This document shows positions 48,916 through 48,972 of a stretch of DNA of 48,972 nucleotides, piece after piece (position 1 is the first letter of the stretch; each line of letters starts with the position of its first letter). The translations under genes and the position numbers were made by a program. The notes beneath the pieces are model-generated. The model had not been told where the DNA came from, searched no databases, and saw nothing but the letters and a program-made list of their open reading frames with translations. Source of the stretch: Pseudoflavonifractor sp. An85 (GTDB lineage: Bacteria; Bacillota; Clostridia; Oscillospirales; Oscillospiraceae). Location: NCBI RefSeq assembly GCF_002161235.1, contig NZ_NFHE01000020.1, positions 1 to 48,972 of the forward strand, read 5' to 3'.

Positions 48916-48944
48916 TTGCCAACTCTGGTATGTAGTGATACAAT
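48916..48944 (+). promoter_or_regulatory. Rightward promoter at the window edge
   Basis: The -35 TTGCCA (48916-48921) and the -10 TACAAT (48939-48944) are 17 bases apart, with an extended TGA just before the -10. It points out of the window. Confidence 0.6.
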
Positions 48945-48972
48945 ATGGAAAAAGATTCTTTTATTCTTAATC

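Overview
The window looks like chromosomal DNA of a high-GC, endospore-forming member of the Clostridia. The best guess is the Oscillospiraceae (Flavonifractor / Pseudoflavonifractor / Oscillibacter-like). This rests on the spoIIP gene, Bacillota-type Shine-Dalgarno sequences and sigma-A promoters, a class Clostridia-style heme/siroheme operon, YmdB, YhaO/YhaN, a VOR-type 2-oxoacid:ferredoxin oxidoreductase locus, and GC-rich codon use broken by a few AT-rich patches. The genus is not certain.

Layout. 1-471: AT-rich accessory sequence with the end of an IS3-like element that cuts off an XRE regulator gene. 472-1397: a small unknown gene coupled to an ArsR/DUF2087 regulator. 1456-9732 (-): an eight-gene tetrapyrrole operon, cbiK-hemA-precorrin-2 dehydrogenase-hemC-cobA/hemD-hemB-hemL-thiI, which makes uroporphyrinogen III and siroheme/cobalt-sirohydrochlorin precursors from glutamyl-tRNA. 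9997-12690 (+): a decayed vor locus with a nonsense codon, a deletion junction and a frameshift; only the TPP subunit is intact. 12765-16833 (-): an OmpR-type two-component system with a BcrA-like ABC transporter and a PAP2 phosphatase, probably a cell-envelope or peptide-antibiotic stress module, with clear candidate operators. 16967-18810 (+): a YtrA-type GntR regulator with an ABC transporter. 18974-20461: a DUF1846 protein. 20515-24611: a membrane-anchored alpha/beta hydrolase divergent from a LytTR/GHKL two-component pair. 24672-31427 (-): a small XRE regulator and a five-gene operon, DEAD helicase-CcdA/TlpA-YmdB-YhaO-YhaN.

31604-33591 (+): an Rrf2 regulator with four cysteines, coupled to a GT-C membrane glycosyltransferase. 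33592-33891: no gene, but an almost continuous series of perfect hairpins. 33892-35960: a lipid kinase divergent from azlCD. 35961-37020: an AT-rich islet with an exported protein of unknown function and a small membrane protein. 37070-41409: spoIIP divergent from nadE and a split chromate transporter. 41451-46038 (-): the arginine deiminase operon arcA-argF/arcB-arcC-antiporter. 46187-47772: a TetR regulator and a metallo-beta-lactamase-fold protein with an altered metal motif. 47894-48972: a tyrosine recombinase, a 23-bp perfect hairpin and a promoter pointing out of the window.

No tRNA, rRNA, CRISPR array or recognisable riboswitch was seen. I found no single wholly new system. The best candidates for new biology are the hairpin array at 33.6-33.9 kb, the two-component/ABC/PAP2 module with its paired operators, the hydrolase with LytTR control, and the AT-rich islet with its exported protein. 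All functions are read from sequence motifs by eye; no database search was run.
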